Shown here one piece after another: positions 1 through 9,162 of a stretch of DNA of 64,000 nucleotides (positions are counted from its first letter, which is position 1; every line of letters begins with the position of its first letter). The notes below the pieces were generated by a model. The model saw only the letters and a program-made list of their open reading frames with translations. It was not told where the DNA came from and did no database searches. Origin of the DNA: Ignavibacteriaceae bacterium (GTDB lineage Bacteria; Bacteroidota; Ignavibacteria; Ignavibacteriales; Ignavibacteriaceae); contig JALNZG010000004.1 of NCBI GenBank assembly GCA_023229425.1, positions 124,001-188,000 on the forward strand, read 5' to 3'. The translations under genes were made by a program, and so were the position numbers.

Positions 1-1
1 A

Positions 2-871
2 AAATATTATACCGGGGCAATTTTAGGGTCACGTCCGAATTTTTCTGATTACGGTTACAACGCAAAATTATTTCAATTCGGTGGATATGCAGGCAGAATT
101 GATTCTTTCCAATCTTCTTCAATGGAAAATACAATTGCAGTATTCAACCAGACAAATAATTTTAAAACCGACAGACGCTATTTTTATTTGCAGCACTCGA
201 ATGACATCATTCCAAAAACATATTTCTTCGCTTCTTCTGAAGTTGATATGTTTAAGAAGGTGAACGGAGCAAACAAAAATATGTTAAGTATCACAAGTAT
301 ATTTTTCTCTGTTCGGTATTCTCCGATCCAAGTAATTTCCGCCTCTCTAAATTACGATGCAAGGAAAAATGTGGTTTATTACGAGACGTATAAAACTATG
401 TTAGAATATCTAATAGAGAATGAAATGCGTCAAGGGTATTCAGCAAATATTTACATCAAACCGTTTTCCCAACTATATATTTCTTTAAATAGCGGGTATC
501 GTTTTCAGAAGCGTGATGCAAAACCGTCTCGAAATTTTGGAAGCACGATATCTTATTACCGAATTCCCTATGCCAAAGTTGACGGGAGTATTTCTTTCTT
601 AAAATTGATTTCAAGTTATTCCGATGGGACACAAGTTGCCTTTCGAGCCAGCAAATCTTTTTGGGATGACGATATTTCTTTGACCGGGGAAATACGCGAT
701 ATAAATTATAAATTTGTAAATAATCCAGTTGCTATGAATCAATTAATTGCCGGATTAGAAATGTCAGTCCGTATTCCATTCAATATGTATGCATCCTTGA
801 GTTATGAAGGAATTTTTGAAAAGAAGAATACGCAGGGAAGAGTTTTTCTTGATTTGACTAAACGTTTTTAG
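2..871 (+). CDS. Outer-membrane beta-barrel-like protein, C-terminal part (5' end outside window)
   Basis: The frame is open from base 2, so the first ATG at 122 is probably internal and the gene begins upstream of the window. About 290 residues are visible. I do not recognise a named family. The visible part is rich in alternating polar/aromatic strands, for example the stretches ending YISLNSGYRF and MYASLSYEGIF, and it ends in a C-terminal Phe (DLTKRF). Both are typical of Gram-negative outer-membrane barrels, so a barrel at the C-terminus is inferred. A two-component pair follows 78 bases downstream with no clear terminator between. The function is unknown. Confidence 0.6.
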   Translation, partial: KYYTGAILGSRPNFSDYGYNAKLFQFGGYAGRIDSFQSSSMENTIAVFNQTNNFKTDRRYFYLQHSNDIIPKTYFFASSEVDMFKKVNGANKNMLSITSIFFSVRYSPIQVISASLNYDARKNVVYYETYKTMLEYLIENEMRQGYSANIYIKPFSQLYISLNSGYRFQKRDAKPSRNFGSTISYYRIPYAKVDGSISFLKLISSYSDGTQVAFRASKSFWDDDISLTGEIRDINYKFVNNPVAMNQLIAGLEMSVRIPFNMYASLSYEGIFEKKNTQGRVFLDLTKRF

Positions 872-949
872 GGAGAGAGATTTTCATTAGAGAAAAATCA
901 TCTTCAAAAGTTTCCAAAATGTTTTATTCAATATAAAAACGTAACATAG

Positions 950-1621
950 ATGAAAATTTTAATTATTGAGGATGAGATTGGTATTGCCAACTTTCTCCGC
1001 GATGGGCTTGAAGACGAAAATTATTCTGTGGATATTGCTCTGGATGGCTTGAGAGGACTTGAACTTGCCACAAACCGAATTTATGATCTTGTTTTAGTCG
1101 ATTGGATGCTCCCCGGAATTTCAGGTATCGATATCACCAAACAGATCCGCAAATCAAATAAAAAAATCCCGATTATTTTTCTTACGGCGAAAGATACTTT
1201 ACTGGACACAGTTTCCGGCTTGGACACCGGGGCTAATGATTATATAAAAAAACCTTTTCAGTTTGAAGAACTCCTTGCACGTATAAAAGTACAGTTACGC
1301 AAAGAGGAGGAAGAATTAACAACGTTGTCAATTGAAGATCTTACTCTCGATACTACTACTCATCAAGTATTCAGAGGCGGAACTGAAATCAATTTGACAA
1401 AAAAAGAATTTTCTCTTCTCTACTTCCTTTTAAAGAATAAAGGGAAAGTTTGTACAAGAAATGACATTATCAAAGAAGTTTGGGAAATTAATTTTGAAAC
1501 CGATAGCTCTTCTCTTGATGTGTACATTAACTTTTTGAGAAAAAAACTTGAAACCGGACATAATGAAAACATGATCCAAACCATTAGAGGAATAGGGTAT
1601 ATAATCCGGGAACGCGAATGA
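950..1621 (+). CDS. OmpR/PhoB-family response regulator
   Basis: This is a 223-residue DNA-binding response regulator. The receiver domain (residues 1-115) has the acidic pair E7/D8, the phospho-acceptor D51 in LVDWMLP, the switch T79 in FLTAKD and K101 in KKPF. The C-terminal winged helix (about 125-222) has the family's LTKKEFSLL start and the RGIGY wing. It should act in the cytoplasm as the output of the histidine kinase whose ATG overlaps its stop codon by four bases (ATGA), which implies translational coupling. The target genes cannot be read from the sequence. The neighbouring outer-membrane protein is one possibility only. Confidence 0.93.
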   Translation: MKILIIEDEIGIANFLRDGLEDENYSVDIALDGLRGLELATNRIYDLVLVDWMLPGISGIDITKQIRKSNKKIPIIFLTAKDTLLDTVSGLDTGANDYIKKPFQFEELLARIKVQLRKEEEELTTLSIEDLTLDTTTHQVFRGGTEINLTKKEFSLLYFLLKNKGKVCTRNDIIKEVWEINFETDSSSLDVYINFLRKKLETGHNENMIQTIRGIGYIIRERE

Positions 1622-3003
1622 ACTTAACTTTACGAAACCGAATAGCGGCTTTCAATTCTCTTGCAACTGCAATCCTCATTCTAATCCTTTTCGTAGCAAT
1701 TTATTTTGTTGTGAACAATACTGTTTACGAAAAAATGGATAATGAATTGAGGGAAGAATCTTATGAGTTTATTTCTGAATACAAAATAGTTGATGGAAAA
1801 TTTATATTTAGTCATCCCTTCTCATGGGCTGCGGGTGGACATGGCAATGTAGAAGTTAGCCCTATCTTCGTCCAAGTGATGAGTCCGGGTGGTTCCATCA
1901 TTCAAAAAACATCAAATTTGCTTCAAGATTCTTTAATCTTCCAAAATATTCCCAAAGTTGAAATATCTTTTTCATCGATACTTAATGGAAAACCGATCAG
2001 ACAATACCAAGCGCCGATGACAGACATGGATAAAAAATTTGTTGGGACGATTCTGATTGCTGTTCCATTAAAAGAAGCAACCATGGTTTTAAATAAACTT
2101 TTGGTTGTGCTTGTTGTTGCCTACCCGATTTTCTTAATTGCTCTTTTTACTATTTCGCGTTCAATTGCCGGCAAAACAATTGAACCGATACATGAAGTAA
2201 TTGCAACGGCAGAAAAAATAACAAAAGAAAACTTGTCTGAAAGAATTCCTCTCCCGAAACATAAAGATGAAATATATTTGCTGAGTAAAAACATCAACGA
2301 ACTTCTTTCCCGGTTAGAGGAAGCATTACTTCGTGAAAAACAATTTACTGCGGACGCTTCGCATGAATTGCGAACGCCTCTTTCCGTAATCCAGGGAACT
2401 CTTGAAGTACTGATAAGAAAACCGAGAACGCAGGAACAATACACTGCAAAAATTTCCGATGTGATGAAAGAAACAAAAAGAATGTCAGACTTGATAGACC
2501 AACTTTTGTTTTTGGCAAGACATGATAACTCGTCGATGAAAATTTTTATGCAGCCAATAAATGTTGAAAATCTATTTGAAGATTTGAAAAATCGTTATGC
2601 TGAAATATTGCAATCAAAGAATCTTGTTTTTCAGAAATCAATCCAGGAAAATCTAATAGTAAAAGCGCAACCTTCGATGCTTTTGATTATCATCGAGAAT
2701 CTACTTTCAAATGCTATTAAATATTCCAATTCAGGCGGAACAATAACTTTCTTGGTGAAAATGATGGATAGAAAAATTGCTATTCAGTTAAAAGATACCG
2801 GTGTAGGGATCAAAGAAGAACAGATTAAAAATATTTTCAACCGGTTTTTCAGGACGGAAGAATCAAGAAACGGTTTTTCATCCGGTATGGGTCTTGGTCT
2901 TTCAATTGTAAAAAAGCTGGCTGAACTTCAAAATATCTCTCTTAGTGTTGAAAGTGTATCAAACGAAGGAACCTCATTTACACTTTTGTTCCCTGAAGGT
3001 TAA
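1618..3003 (+). CDS. Sensor histidine kinase (HAMP, HisKA, HATPase)
   Basis: This is a 461-residue inner-membrane sensor kinase, partner of the overlapping response regulator. One membrane helix lies near residues 13-33 and a second near 163-183. They flank a periplasmic sensor segment of about 130 residues with no recognised domain. A HAMP linker follows, then the HisKA motif DASHELRTPLS with phospho-acceptor H249. The ATPase boxes are N (IIENLLSNAIKYSN), G1 (DTGVGIK), F (FFR) and G2 (GMGLGLSIVKKL). The architecture matches CusS/ArlS-type kinases, but the signal is unknown. About 126 bases separate it from the next gene. Confidence 0.93.
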   Translation: MNLTLRNRIAAFNSLATAILILILFVAIYFVVNNTVYEKMDNELREESYEFISEYKIVDGKFIFSHPFSWAAGGHGNVEVSPIFVQVMSPGGSIIQKTSNLLQDSLIFQNIPKVEISFSSILNGKPIRQYQAPMTDMDKKFVGTILIAVPLKEATMVLNKLLVVLVVAYPIFLIALFTISRSIAGKTIEPIHEVIATAEKITKENLSERIPLPKHKDEIYLLSKNINELLSRLEEALLREKQFTADASHELRTPLSVIQGTLEVLIRKPRTQEQYTAKISDVMKETKRMSDLIDQLLFLARHDNSSMKIFMQPINVENLFEDLKNRYAEILQSKNLVFQKSIQENLIVKAQPSMLLIIIENLLSNAIKYSNSGGTITFLVKMMDRKIAIQLKDTGVGIKEEQIKNIFNRFFRTEESRNGFSSGMGLGLSIVKKLAELQNISLSVESVSNEGTSFTLLFPEG

Positions 3004-3129
3004 ATATTTTTTGAAAGGATTCGGGTTTCTTTCACATTATCGAATGTTGGAATTGTTTTTCATTTAAAATTGCACTCCATAGGAAAAATTTCTTATTTTA
3101 CTGAAAACAAAAACATAATTTTCTCGTAA

Positions 3130-4101
3130 ATGAAAAAAATCTTTATCATATTTTCAATTGCCTTTTTTGCGTTGACACTTTTTCCTCAACAGAAAAAAGG
3201 AACCTCTCTTCGATTTCTCCCACACTGGATTCCACAGGCACAATTTGCCGGATTTATTATCGCCTACGAAAAAGGTTTTTACCAAAAATACGGACTGAAT
3301 GTTGAACTGCTGACCGGTGGACCAAACCGTTCCTCATTGGACTGGCTGGCGGAAAAGAAGACGGATATTTGTGTTGCATGGCTTTCTTCTGCGTTACAAG
3401 TCAGAGATAAAAATGTCAAACTGATAAATATTGGTCAGCTCATCCAACGTTCCGCTTTAATGTTGGTAGCTAAAAAAGGGAGTGGAATTGATTCGATCAA
3501 TGATCTGAACGGCAAAAAAGTAGCGATGTGGCAAAAGGATTTTCAGATACAGCCAAAAGCCCTTTTTAACAAATTCAATCTGAAGGTAATAGAATTTCCT
3601 CTTTCCGAAACGCAAAATATTTTTATCCGCGATGTTGTAGATGTTACTTCCGTTATGTTGTATAATGAATTTCATCTTTTGAAAAACTGCGGATACGACT
3701 CAACTGATTTAACAATATTTCGTTTTGAAGATTATGATCTCAACTTTCCTGAGGACGGAATCTATGTGCTTGAAGAATATTATAATAAAAACGAAAAAGT
3801 GTGTAAAGATTTTGTTGCGGCAACTTTAGAAGGATGGCAATATGCATTTGGCAATGAAGACGAAACGCTTCAACTTGTTAAGAAATATCTCACCAAGGCT
3901 AAATATGCCGCAAATGAAATGCATCAACAATGGATGCTTAGACAGATGAATAAACTATTTATTCCATCAGTTGGAGGAAAAAGAGGAGAACTGCAAGAAA
4001 GTGATTTTTCAAACGTTGTTAAAACATTAAGAAAAAGCGGTAATATCAAAAAGATTATTGTGTTTAAAGATTTCTACAGGTCCCCTTATGATTCACCTTA
4101 G
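3130..4101 (+). CDS. Periplasmic solute-binding protein, NMT1/THI5-like (NitT/TauT type)
   Basis: A signal peptide (MKKIFIIFSIAFFALTLF) precedes a 300-residue NMT1/THI5-like binding domain. The domain opens with the family pattern HWIPQAQFAGFIIAYEKGFY and the GGP loop. Family members bind pyrimidine precursors, sulfonates, nitrate or similar small molecules and normally feed an ABC transporter. No permease or ATPase gene is present here. Instead the gene overlaps the start of a sensor phosphatase by 14 bases, so a role as a ligand-sensing partner of that receptor is a reasonable inference. The ligand cannot be deduced. Confidence 0.8.
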   Translation: MKKIFIIFSIAFFALTLFPQQKKGTSLRFLPHWIPQAQFAGFIIAYEKGFYQKYGLNVELLTGGPNRSSLDWLAEKKTDICVAWLSSALQVRDKNVKLINIGQLIQRSALMLVAKKGSGIDSINDLNGKKVAMWQKDFQIQPKALFNKFNLKVIEFPLSETQNIFIRDVVDVTSVMLYNEFHLLKNCGYDSTDLTIFRFEDYDLNFPEDGIYVLEEYYNKNEKVCKDFVAATLEGWQYAFGNEDETLQLVKKYLTKAKYAANEMHQQWMLRQMNKLFIPSVGGKRGELQESDFSNVVKTLRKSGNIKKIIVFKDFYRSPYDSP

Positions 4102-6031
4102 AAATTCTTTAGCTGTAAAGCTGGTTCTTTCGATTCTTACTGTAAGCGGAATAATATTTCTATTTATTTTCGGAAGCAATTTTTTACGCTCCCAGGAGAT
4201 TCTGTTAAAAAATGTTCGTGAAAATGCTAAGAATCTTTCGCTTGCAACGGTGAATAAAATTGAAATAACATTAAACAAAGTAGAACAAATTCCAAAAACT
4301 TTAGCCTATCACCTGGAACATTCATCATTAACTGAGAAGGAAATGCTAAACCTTCTTACGAATGTCACAGCATCAAGTGATGAAATTACCGGTGTTACAA
4401 TCGCCTTTGACCCTGATTTATTCCCGGGAGTAAAAGGTGAATTTGCTCCTTATGTGTATAAGAACAATGGGAATCTTAAGACAGTTTATTTAAGGTCACC
4501 TGAAAATAATTACCAGATCAAAGACTGGTATCTAATTCCAAAAGAACTCCAAAAATCAATGTGGAGCGAACCTTATTATAATGTTGATGATGATTCAAAA
4601 ATTCTCGCAACTTTTTCCGTTCCCTTTTATATGAAAAAAAATGGAAGCAGAATTTGTGTTGGTATAGTTAGCGCCGAGATTGATCTTGATTGGCTGAAAC
4701 AAATTGTTAAAATGACAACCCTTTATAAGACCGGATATGCTTTCTTAATTTCACACAACGGTACGTTTGTAACGCATCCTACAAAAGATTTTATAATGAA
4801 CGAAACTATTTTTAGCATTGCGGAGAAATACAAAGACCAAACCATTAGAGAGTTCGGGAAAGCAGCATTGCGTGGTGAATCCAATCTCATAAAACTGAAA
4901 GAATTCCTTAAGAAGAAAGATATTCAATTATACTACATGCCATTGCTTACGAATGATTGGTCGCTTGGCATCGTTATTCCCGAAGATGAATTGATGGAAG
5001 ACTTGAATGCATTAACTAAATATATTTTGTTGTATAATCTGCTTGGTGCAATTCTGCTCATTATTGCTATTACCATCCTTGCAAATCGTATTACAAGACC
5101 GCTTACCAAATTAGCCGCTGCAACCGATGAAATTGCCTCCGGTAATTTTGATGTAGCAATTCCGGAGATGAATTCAAAAGATGAAGTCAGTCATTTAGCA
5201 GCTTCTTTTAATTTTATGAAAATTTCTTTGCGGCAGTACATTGATAATTTAATGGAAACAACTGCGGCAAAACAAAAAATGGAAAGTGAGCTGAAAATTG
5301 CTCACGAAATCCAGATGGGAATTCTCCCTAAAATATTTCCGGCGTTCCCAAATCGTTCTGAGTTTGATATATACGCCGCTATCGTACCGGCCAAAGAGGT
5401 TGGTGGAGATTTTTATGATTTTTTCCTTTTAGAAAATTCTTTTCTTTATTTCACGATCGGCGATGTTTCCGGAAAAGGCGTTCCTGCTTCTTTATTTATG
5501 GCTGTAGCAAAAACTTTAATTAAAGCATCTACTTCAATTGATTATCCTTTGAATGAAATTATTGCTAAAGTGAACAACGATCTCTGTACTGAAAATGATT
5601 CATCCATGTTCGTAACAATATTTTTTGGAAGAATTAATCTAAGAAACGGTGAAGTTGATTTTGTTAATGCCGGACATAATTTACCTTATATAGTTTCTTT
5701 AAATGGCGAAATAAAGAAAATTGAGAAGACAGGGGATATTGCAGTCGGCGTAATTGATAATTATCAATATCAATTGGCGAAAATAAAATTAGTTGAAAAT
5801 GATACCCTTTTTCTTTATACCGATGGGATCACTGAAGCTCAGAATAATTTGGATAAACTGTATTCTGAGAATCGTCTCGAAATATTTTTAGATTCACAAC
5901 GATTGAGCTCAGCAAAAGAGTTGGTACAGAATTCTGTTAAAGAAGTTAAGCAATTTTCCGGTGCAGCTCCTCAGTCAGATGACATCACTTCGTTTGTAAT
6001 CAAGTGGATCAAGCCGATGGAGAACGACTAG
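4088..6031 (+). CDS. Membrane sensor PP2C/SpoIIE-type serine phosphatase (dCache-HAMP-PP2C, RsbU-like)
   Basis: This is a 647-residue inner-membrane receptor. One TM helix lies near residues 10-30. A periplasmic dCache-like sensor spans about 35-310, followed by a second TM, a HAMP domain (about 335-390), a short coiled segment and a SpoIIE/PP2C phosphatase domain (about 420-645). The phosphatase shows the metal-binding motifs VGGDFYDFF, GDVSGKGVPA and a terminal DDITSFV. The family dephosphorylates an anti-anti-sigma STAS protein to release it for partner switching. I place the start at ATG 4088. An in-frame TTG at 4058 lies deep in the preceding gene and would only add residues before the first TM helix. 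The kinase/anti-sigma and STAS genes follow directly. Confidence 0.88.
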   Translation: MIHLRNSLAVKLVLSILTVSGIIFLFIFGSNFLRSQEILLKNVRENAKNLSLATVNKIEITLNKVEQIPKTLAYHLEHSSLTEKEMLNLLTNVTASSDEITGVTIAFDPDLFPGVKGEFAPYVYKNNGNLKTVYLRSPENNYQIKDWYLIPKELQKSMWSEPYYNVDDDSKILATFSVPFYMKKNGSRICVGIVSAEIDLDWLKQIVKMTTLYKTGYAFLISHNGTFVTHPTKDFIMNETIFSIAEKYKDQTIREFGKAALRGESNLIKLKEFLKKKDIQLYYMPLLTNDWSLGIVIPEDELMEDLNALTKYILLYNLLGAILLIIAITILANRITRPLTKLAAATDEIASGNFDVAIPEMNSKDEVSHLAASFNFMKISLRQYIDNLMETTAAKQKMESELKIAHEIQMGILPKIFPAFPNRSEFDIYAAIVPAKEVGGDFYDFFLLENSFLYFTIGDVSGKGVPASLFMAVAKTLIKASTSIDYPLNEIIAKVNNDLCTENDSSMFVTIFFGRINLRNGEVDFVNAGHNLPYIVSLNGEIKKIEKTGDIAVGVIDNYQYQLAKIKLVENDTLFLYTDGITEAQNNLDKLYSENRLEIFLDSQRLSSAKELVQNSVKEVKQFSGAAPQSDDITSFVIKWIKPMEND

Positions 6032-6034
6032 TTT

Positions 6035-6460
6035 ATGAATGAACAAGCAACCGGTGGGTTTGAAATTATTGTAAAAAACTCACCGGAAGAAATATCTCAG
6101 GTTATACATCAGTTCATCACTTTCTGCAATTTGCAAAACTTGTCACTCTCTGTTCTTTATAAACTTCGTTTAGCGATGGAAGAAATATTAGTTAATACAA
6201 TCAGTTATTCTTTCCCGGATGAAAAACCGCATGAAATACAAATAAAAATAAATAGCTATGTTGATAAAATAGTTGTAGAATTTCTTGATGATGGTGTAGA
6301 ATTTAATCCTTTAACAGTACCGGAACCGAAAGATATTCCTTTAGCTGAAAGAAAACCTGGAGGGATGGGAATATATTTGGTAAAAACATTAATGGATACA
6401 TTCGAATATAAGAGAACAGACGGTAATAATATTTTAACTATTTCAAAAATAATAACTTAA
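6035..6460 (+). CDS. Anti-sigma factor/serine kinase (RsbW/SpoIIAB-like HATPase)
   Basis: This 141-residue protein is a single GHKL ATPase domain. The N-box is AMEEILVNTISYSF, then comes DDGVEFNPL, and the glycine-rich lid is PGGMGIYLVK. Such proteins phosphorylate a STAS antagonist and otherwise bind a sigma factor or another client. It lies three bases after the phosphatase gene and 15 bases before the STAS gene, completing a phosphatase-kinase-antagonist trio. No sigma factor gene is nearby, so the client is unknown. Confidence 0.87.
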   Translation: MNEQATGGFEIIVKNSPEEISQVIHQFITFCNLQNLSLSVLYKLRLAMEEILVNTISYSFPDEKPHEIQIKINSYVDKIVVEFLDDGVEFNPLTVPEPKDIPLAERKPGGMGIYLVKTLMDTFEYKRTDGNNILTISKIIT

Positions 6461-6475
6461 CAAGTAGAGGTTCAA

Positions 6476-6808
6476 ATGGAAATGTCACAACGCGAAGTAA
6501 ACGATATTCTTATTCTTTCTCCGAAAGGAAATCTTGATTTTAACCATGCGACAAGTTTTCAAGAAACAGCATCTTTATTAATTGAGAAGGGCGCAAAAAA
6601 AGTCTTGATTGATTTTTCGGAACTGTTTTTTATAAGTAGCGCAGGTTTGCGTGTACTTATAGTTCTTACAAAATTGTTGCAGCAAAAAAACGGAGCGCTT
6701 GCTCTTTCATCGTTGAATGAACAAATCCTTGAAGTATTTTCAATTTCAGGATTCCATAAATTGTTTGCAATTTATTCTTCGGAAGAGGAAGCGTTAAAAA
6801 ATTTCTAA
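6476..6808 (+). CDS. STAS-domain anti-anti-sigma factor (RsbV/SpoIIAA-like)
   Basis: This is a 110-residue STAS protein. The phosphorylation loop has the family pattern DFSELFFISSAGLRVL, with the target serine at S54 or S55. It should be phosphorylated by the adjacent HATPase protein and dephosphorylated by the PP2C receptor. It starts at ATG 6476 after a purine-rich stretch (AGTAGAGG) that can serve as ribosome binding site. It is the third gene of the partner-switching set. Confidence 0.88.
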   Translation: MEMSQREVNDILILSPKGNLDFNHATSFQETASLLIEKGAKKVLIDFSELFFISSAGLRVLIVLTKLLQQKNGALALSSLNEQILEVFSISGFHKLFAIYSSEEEALKNF

Positions 6809-6822
6809 CCAAGGGAATTTTC

Positions 6823-7764
6823 ATGAAAGCACAAAAACCGCAAAGCCTTTGCAATGGGGATACCATCGGATTAATTTCTCCTGCATCTTCGCCGGATGAT
6901 TTGAACCGCATTAACAAAGGCGTAACCTATTTTGAAAAACTCGGCTATCATGTTGAGGTTGGAAAAAATGTTGGCAAATATTCAGGTTATCTTGCCGGAT
7001 CAGACGAAGAACGGGTTGAAGATTTGCACGCCATGTTTGCTAACAGTAAAATTAAAGCGATTGTTTGCGTTCGCGGTGGTTACGGATCTCCAAGACTCCT
7101 TGATAAAATTGATTATCGGCTCATAAGCAAAAATCCCAAAATATTTGTTGGCTATTCCGACATCACCGCACTTCAGCTTGCGTTTTTTCACAAAGCAAAT
7201 CTTGTAACTTTTGCCGGACCAATGCTTGCTGTAGATTTCCATTCAGAAATAAATCGATATACCGAAGAAAATTTTTGGCGGACATTAACCTCAACGAAAA
7301 AAATGGGGAAAGTAATTCTTCCTGAAGGTGAAACTCTTCAATCAATAAAGAAAGGAAAAGCTGACGGTGAAATTATAGGAGGGAATCTCTCGTTGATTCT
7401 TTCATTATTAGGCACACCATATTTGCCAAAATTGAGGAACAAAATTCTTTTTCTAGAAGATATTGATGAAGCACCTTATAAGATAGATAGAATGTTGAAT
7501 CAACTTTCAATTTCAGGAATATTGGGAAAGCTATCCGGTTTACTTTTAGGTGAATTTTCTGATTGTGAAGAAAAAGATGCCGATAAAAAAACATTGACTT
7601 TAGATGAAGTCCTTCAGAATTATTTAGGTGATTTACATTTTCCCGTTATTAAAAATTTTCCGCACGGACACCGCAAAGCGAATTACACTATTCCTTTCGG
7701 AATAAGAACTAAAATTAATGCTGACAAAGGTTATGTTGAATTTCTCGAATCGGCTGTTACTTAA
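6823..7764 (+). CDS. LD-carboxypeptidase (peptidase family S66, MccF/LdcA-like)
   Basis: This 313-residue protein of family S66 cleaves the terminal D-alanine from murein tetrapeptides (LdcA) or related amide bonds (MccF). The N-terminal GDTIGLISPAS segment, the nucleophile S112 in GYSD, the acidic EDIDEAPYKIDRML segment and the C-terminal FPHGH motif supply the expected Ser-Glu-His set. No signal peptide is seen, so it is predicted cytoplasmic and to act in peptidoglycan recycling. Its 3' end overlaps the convergent amidase gene by eight bases. Confidence 0.88.
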   Translation: MKAQKPQSLCNGDTIGLISPASSPDDLNRINKGVTYFEKLGYHVEVGKNVGKYSGYLAGSDEERVEDLHAMFANSKIKAIVCVRGGYGSPRLLDKIDYRLISKNPKIFVGYSDITALQLAFFHKANLVTFAGPMLAVDFHSEINRYTEENFWRTLTSTKKMGKVILPEGETLQSIKKGKADGEIIGGNLSLILSLLGTPYLPKLRNKILFLEDIDEAPYKIDRMLNQLSISGILGKLSGLLLGEFSDCEEKDADKKTLTLDEVLQNYLGDLHFPVIKNFPHGHRKANYTIPFGIRTKINADKGYVEFLESAVT

Positions 7765-8338
7765 TTCTCTTTATAACTTCGTTTTCAAGATAACCACTTT
7801 CCAAATAGCGGTATAAATCTTTCCCGGGGCACAATGTTTTTGCAAAATCTCTATGCGCTTTTATAGTCGAAGGGTCAATTTGATATTTCTTGCAGCAGTA
7901 AGCAGTGAGATTAATTAAAGCATCTAATTGTTTATCGATTACTTTTTGTTCTTCAAAATTCCCGAGGCACGTAATAAGCAAATGCCCTTCCGGGTCATAT
8001 TCGGTAGCTGTCTCTCCAGCGGTAAAAACATTTCTCCCTTCAAAAATATTTCCGTCAGGATCAATTAAAAAATGATAAGGAATATCGCTCCAATTTCGCG
8101 CTTCACCCATTCCCCATGTTTGAATATTTTTTATGTGATGTTCGCTCGATTCTTTTTCCGGGTTGAAAATTTCACCTTCATGATGAATGGTGATCCTTAC
8201 CGGAACTTGAGATTTGTAGGCTTTTGGTTCACTGGCATTCCATTCTGTGCGCGAGTGAATGTTAAAGGAAGTTGATGTGCAATGAATTGAAAGAAAAAGT
8301 ATTGAAGTGAGTAATCCTGAGATTAAATATATTTTCAT
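7757..8338 (-). CDS. Lipoprotein N-acetylmuramoyl-L-alanine amidase (Amidase_2/PGRP fold)
   Basis: This is a 193-residue zinc amidase that splits the lactyl-peptide bond of peptidoglycan. The N-terminus is a short hydrophobic signal ending at C20, a possible lipidation site although the SIHC box is not ideal. The zinc ligands are H52 in TIHHEGE, the His of AHRDF and the Cys of LCPG, as in catalytically active PGRP/T7-lysozyme-type amidases. It is the last gene of a minus-strand run and its start overlaps the ispE stop by four bases. A periplasmic or outer-membrane location is inferred. Confidence 0.85.
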   Translation of the reverse strand: MKIYLISGLLTSILFLSIHCTSTSFNIHSRTEWNASEPKAYKSQVPVRITIHHEGEIFNPEKESSEHHIKNIQTWGMGEARNWSDIPYHFLIDPDGNIFEGRNVFTAGETATEYDPEGHLLITCLGNFEEQKVIDKQLDALINLTAYCCKKYQIDPSTIKAHRDFAKTLCPGKDLYRYLESGYLENEVIKRIK

Positions 8339-9162
8339 TGTAAATATGTGAAATAGTTTTTTGAAAAATGCTTTGATGCACTTTGAGCTGAATTATCATC
8401 CGGAAAAATGCCAAACATCGTTGAACCACTTCCACTCATCAAAGCGAACTCCGCGTTCAACTCAAACATGTTTTTTTTAATCTCAGCTAATTGCGGATGG
8501 GTTGCAAATGCAATTTCTTCGAAATCATTTACTATTCTTCCATTAAGAGAAGAAATATTATGGAAAGAATTTGACTGCAATGATGAGAGAGAAAATTCCG
8601 GTTCTTTGGGAGTAATATTTTGATACGCCCATTTAGTTGAAATGTTAATTCCCGGATTTACTAACAGAATTGGTTTAGCAATTTCAAAATTGATTGGAGA
8701 AAGTATTTCACCGCGCGAAGTGGCAAATGAAGGAACGGGATGAAGAAAAAATGGGACGTCTGAACCGAGTTGAAGTGCGAATCCTTTTAATGTTTTTTCA
8801 CTTATTTGAAGCGCGAATAATTCATTAATTGATAGCAGTGTATGCGCTGCATTTGAACTGCCACCGCCTAAACCGGCGGCGATCGGAATATTTTTCTCCA
8901 GCGTAATTGAAACATTAATTTCTTGCTTCACTAACAGCTCTATTAATCGAGCGGCTTTTATTACTAGATTGTTTTCATCATTATGAATTGACTTATCATT
9001 ACAGGTGAAAGAAAATCTCTCTGCTTTTTCGAAAGTTAAAACATCGTGCAGTTCAACGGGATAAAAAATTGTTTCAATGTCATGGAACCCGTCATCACGT
9101 TTTGACACAACATTTAAACCAAAATTAATTTTTGCCGGCGATTTAATTACTATTTTTTTCAT
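8335..9162 (-). CDS. ispE: 4-diphosphocytidyl-2-C-methyl-D-erythritol kinase
   Basis: IspE phosphorylates CDP-methylerythritol in the MEP route to isopentenyl diphosphate. The protein has 275 residues, a normal length. It shows the N-terminal SPAKINFGLNV with its catalytic Lys, the GHMP glycine-rich loop AAGLGGGSSNAA, LGSDVPFFL with the catalytic Asp, and the C-terminal MSGSGSTMFG. Its start lies inside the 3' end of the homocysteine methyltransferase gene (20-base overlap). Confidence 0.95.
   Translation of the reverse strand: MKKIVIKSPAKINFGLNVVSKRDDGFHDIETIFYPVELHDVLTFEKAERFSFTCNDKSIHNDENNLVIKAARLIELLVKQEINVSITLEKNIPIAAGLGGGSSNAAHTLLSINELFALQISEKTLKGFALQLGSDVPFFLHPVPSFATSRGEILSPINFEIAKPILLVNPGINISTKWAYQNITPKEPEFSLSSLQSNSFHNISSLNGRIVNDFEEIAFATHPQLAEIKKNMFELNAEFALMSGSGSTMFGIFPDDNSAQSASKHFSKNYFTYLQ

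Noticed and set aside
3001..3040. Terminator after the histidine kinase (GAAAG...CTTTC)
   Set aside because: The stem is only five bases and no clear T-run follows.
4058..4087. TTG start for the sensor phosphatase, 30 bases before ATG 4088
   Set aside because: It lies deeper in the preceding gene and adds ten residues ahead of a good N-terminal TM start. ATG 4088 is the simpler choice.
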